DNA from: Cytophagales bacterium
GTDB taxonomy: Bacteria; Bacteroidota; Bacteroidia; Cytophagales; Cytophagaceae
Reading direction: 5' to 3'
Assembly (NCBI GenBank): GCA_025360235.1
Contig: JANYCO010000281.1
Span: 1 to 6,770, forward strand
Length of the DNA stretch: 6,770 bases
A model generated the notes under the pieces. The model searched no databases. It saw only the letters and a program-made list of their open reading frames with translations, and had not been told where the DNA came from. Positions within the stretch are counted from its first letter, which is position 1, and each line of letters opens with the position of its first letter. Position numbers and translations under genes: made by a program. Of this stretch, positions 6,133 through 6,770 are shown piece after piece.

Positions 6133-6540
6133 TTAAATATGAAGTATTCCCTCCATGTTTATTTGTGGGATGAAAATCAAGTTGGTCTCTACAATGGTAT
6201 CGGGTACGAATATAAATTTTTTATCGTAGACCTGATTGTCTACAAAATAGCTTACCCAATATTCATTGTTTAGATGGAATACATTTGGATCAATTGGTTC
6301 TATAAGCGCATAGTCTCCGGAAGCTACTTCCGGTAGATGGTGACGAAGGGTAGAGGTTTCCTGTTTTTCTCCTTCTTTGTCAAATCCGTATCCTTTTGAT
6401 CGGATAAAAACATTTTGAATGGCGTAGTTGTTTCTGTTAATCAGAAACACTTTCCAAAGGATATGTTCTGTCGATTCAATATACCGACTTACTGCTATAC
6501 AAACACCTTCAACCGGTAAAAATGGGATGTCCTTTTTCAT
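6133..6540 (-). CDS. Conserved protein of unknown function, 135 residues
   Basis: I do not recognise a characterised function. The protein starts MKKDIPFLPVEGVCIAV and has no signal peptide or membrane helix, so it should be cytoplasmic. It alternates short hydrophobic strands (GVCIAVSRY, WKVFLINRN, NVFIRSKGYGF, YALIEP, YWVSYFV, KKFIFVPDTI) with polar turns, which suggests a small all-beta sandwich-like fold. A central TSTLRHHLPEV (62-72) and the C-terminal IPQINMEGIL (124-133) look like family signatures. From memory, Bacteroidota genomes carry about 140-residue proteins with the same start, a 'TST.RH' centre and an 'IP...I.G(V/I)L' end, sometimes labelled as a phenylalanyl-tRNA synthetase subunit, which this sequence does not resemble. 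The ATG is 23 bases after the lipB stop, so the two genes are probably co-transcribed. Length and codon use look normal, with no sign of truncation. Confidence 0.85.
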   Translation of the reverse strand: MKKDIPFLPVEGVCIAVSRYIESTEHILWKVFLINRNNYAIQNVFIRSKGYGFDKEGEKQETSTLRHHLPEVASGDYALIEPIDPNVFHLNNEYWVSYFVDNQVYDKKFIFVPDTIVETNLIFIPQINMEGILHI

Positions 6541-6563
6541 ACTAACTAAATTTACAAATTACT

Positions 6564-6770
6564 TTAGACAGTTAAACTAATTTTCATCTCAAATAATTCA
6601 CACAGATAATTTTTTATTTTTTCTTCGACTTCGGGCAGCTCTATATTTTTTCCTAGTTCCTGAGCCATAGAGGTTACAGCCTTGTCGGGAATCCCACAGG
6701 GGATTATATTGTTAAAATACGTAAGATCGGTATTTATGTTTAGGGCAAAACCGTGCATAGTTACCCACCG
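6564..6770 (-). CDS. lipB: Octanoyl-[acyl-carrier-protein]:protein octanoyltransferase LipB, C-terminal part
   Basis: LipB moves the octanoyl group from acyl-carrier protein to the lipoyl domains of 2-oxoacid dehydrogenases and GcvH, the first step of endogenous lipoate synthesis in the cytoplasm. The open frame continues past the Met codon at 6758-6756 to the right edge (R-W-V-T-M-H-G), so this is the last 68 residues of a protein that is usually a little over 200 long. The signature RWVTMHGFALNINTDL is followed by YFNNIIPCGI, where Cys25 of the visible part is the catalytic cysteine expected in 'PCG'. The partner lysine of the Cys/Lys pair lies outside the window. A CDS starting at the internal ATG would miss most of the enzyme. 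It is probably first or early in a unit with the 135-residue gene. Confidence 0.95.
   Translation of the reverse strand, partial: RWVTMHGFALNINTDLTYFNNIIPCGIPDKAVTSMAQELGKNIELPEVEEKIKNYLCELFEMKISLTV

Noticed and set aside
1..6770. A novel defence, phage or CRISPR system
   Set aside because: The gene content is housekeeping; I saw no spaced repeats, integrase, transposase, toxin-antitoxin pair or retron-like structure on either strand.

Overview
This window looks like ordinary chromosome from a member of the Bacteroidota. The base composition is AT-rich. There are no Shine-Dalgarno-like purine runs before the starts; the leaders are plain A/T. The proteins also have a Bacteroidota look: a stand-alone PolB-type 3'-5' exonuclease, a small MKKDI... 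protein of unknown function, a short single-helix membrane protein, and a fused double ABC ATPase without the usual cysteine cluster. I cannot place it below phylum from sequence alone. Every gene I can support lies on the minus strand, so transcription runs from high to low coordinates. Layout in that order: the 3' part of lipB (octanoyltransferase, 6564-6770, 5' end outside the window); an unnamed 135-residue protein (6133-6540); a 167-bp AT-rich spacer (5966-6132) with nested inverted and direct repeats that may be a small MITE/REP-like element or a terminator; a PolB-like exonuclease (5243-5965); a 96-bp spacer with a possible promoter; a fused peptide-type ABC ATPase that must start at a TTG (3299-5146); RNase R (1130-3295); a short-chain polyprenyl diphosphate synthase (144-1121); and the N-terminus of a small membrane protein running off the left edge (1-119). 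The last four genes are separated by only 3, 8 and 24 bases and probably form one operon (ABC ATPase, rnr, prenyl synthase, membrane protein). The genes cover unrelated household functions: lipoylation, nucleic-acid 3'-end processing, peptide or related uptake, RNA decay and isoprenoid synthesis. I see no defence system, phage, transposase gene, CRISPR array, tRNA or rRNA. The points most worth a second look are the easily missed small gene at the left edge, the repeat-bearing spacer at 5977-6123, the TTG-only start of the ABC ATPase and the uncharacterised protein next to lipB.
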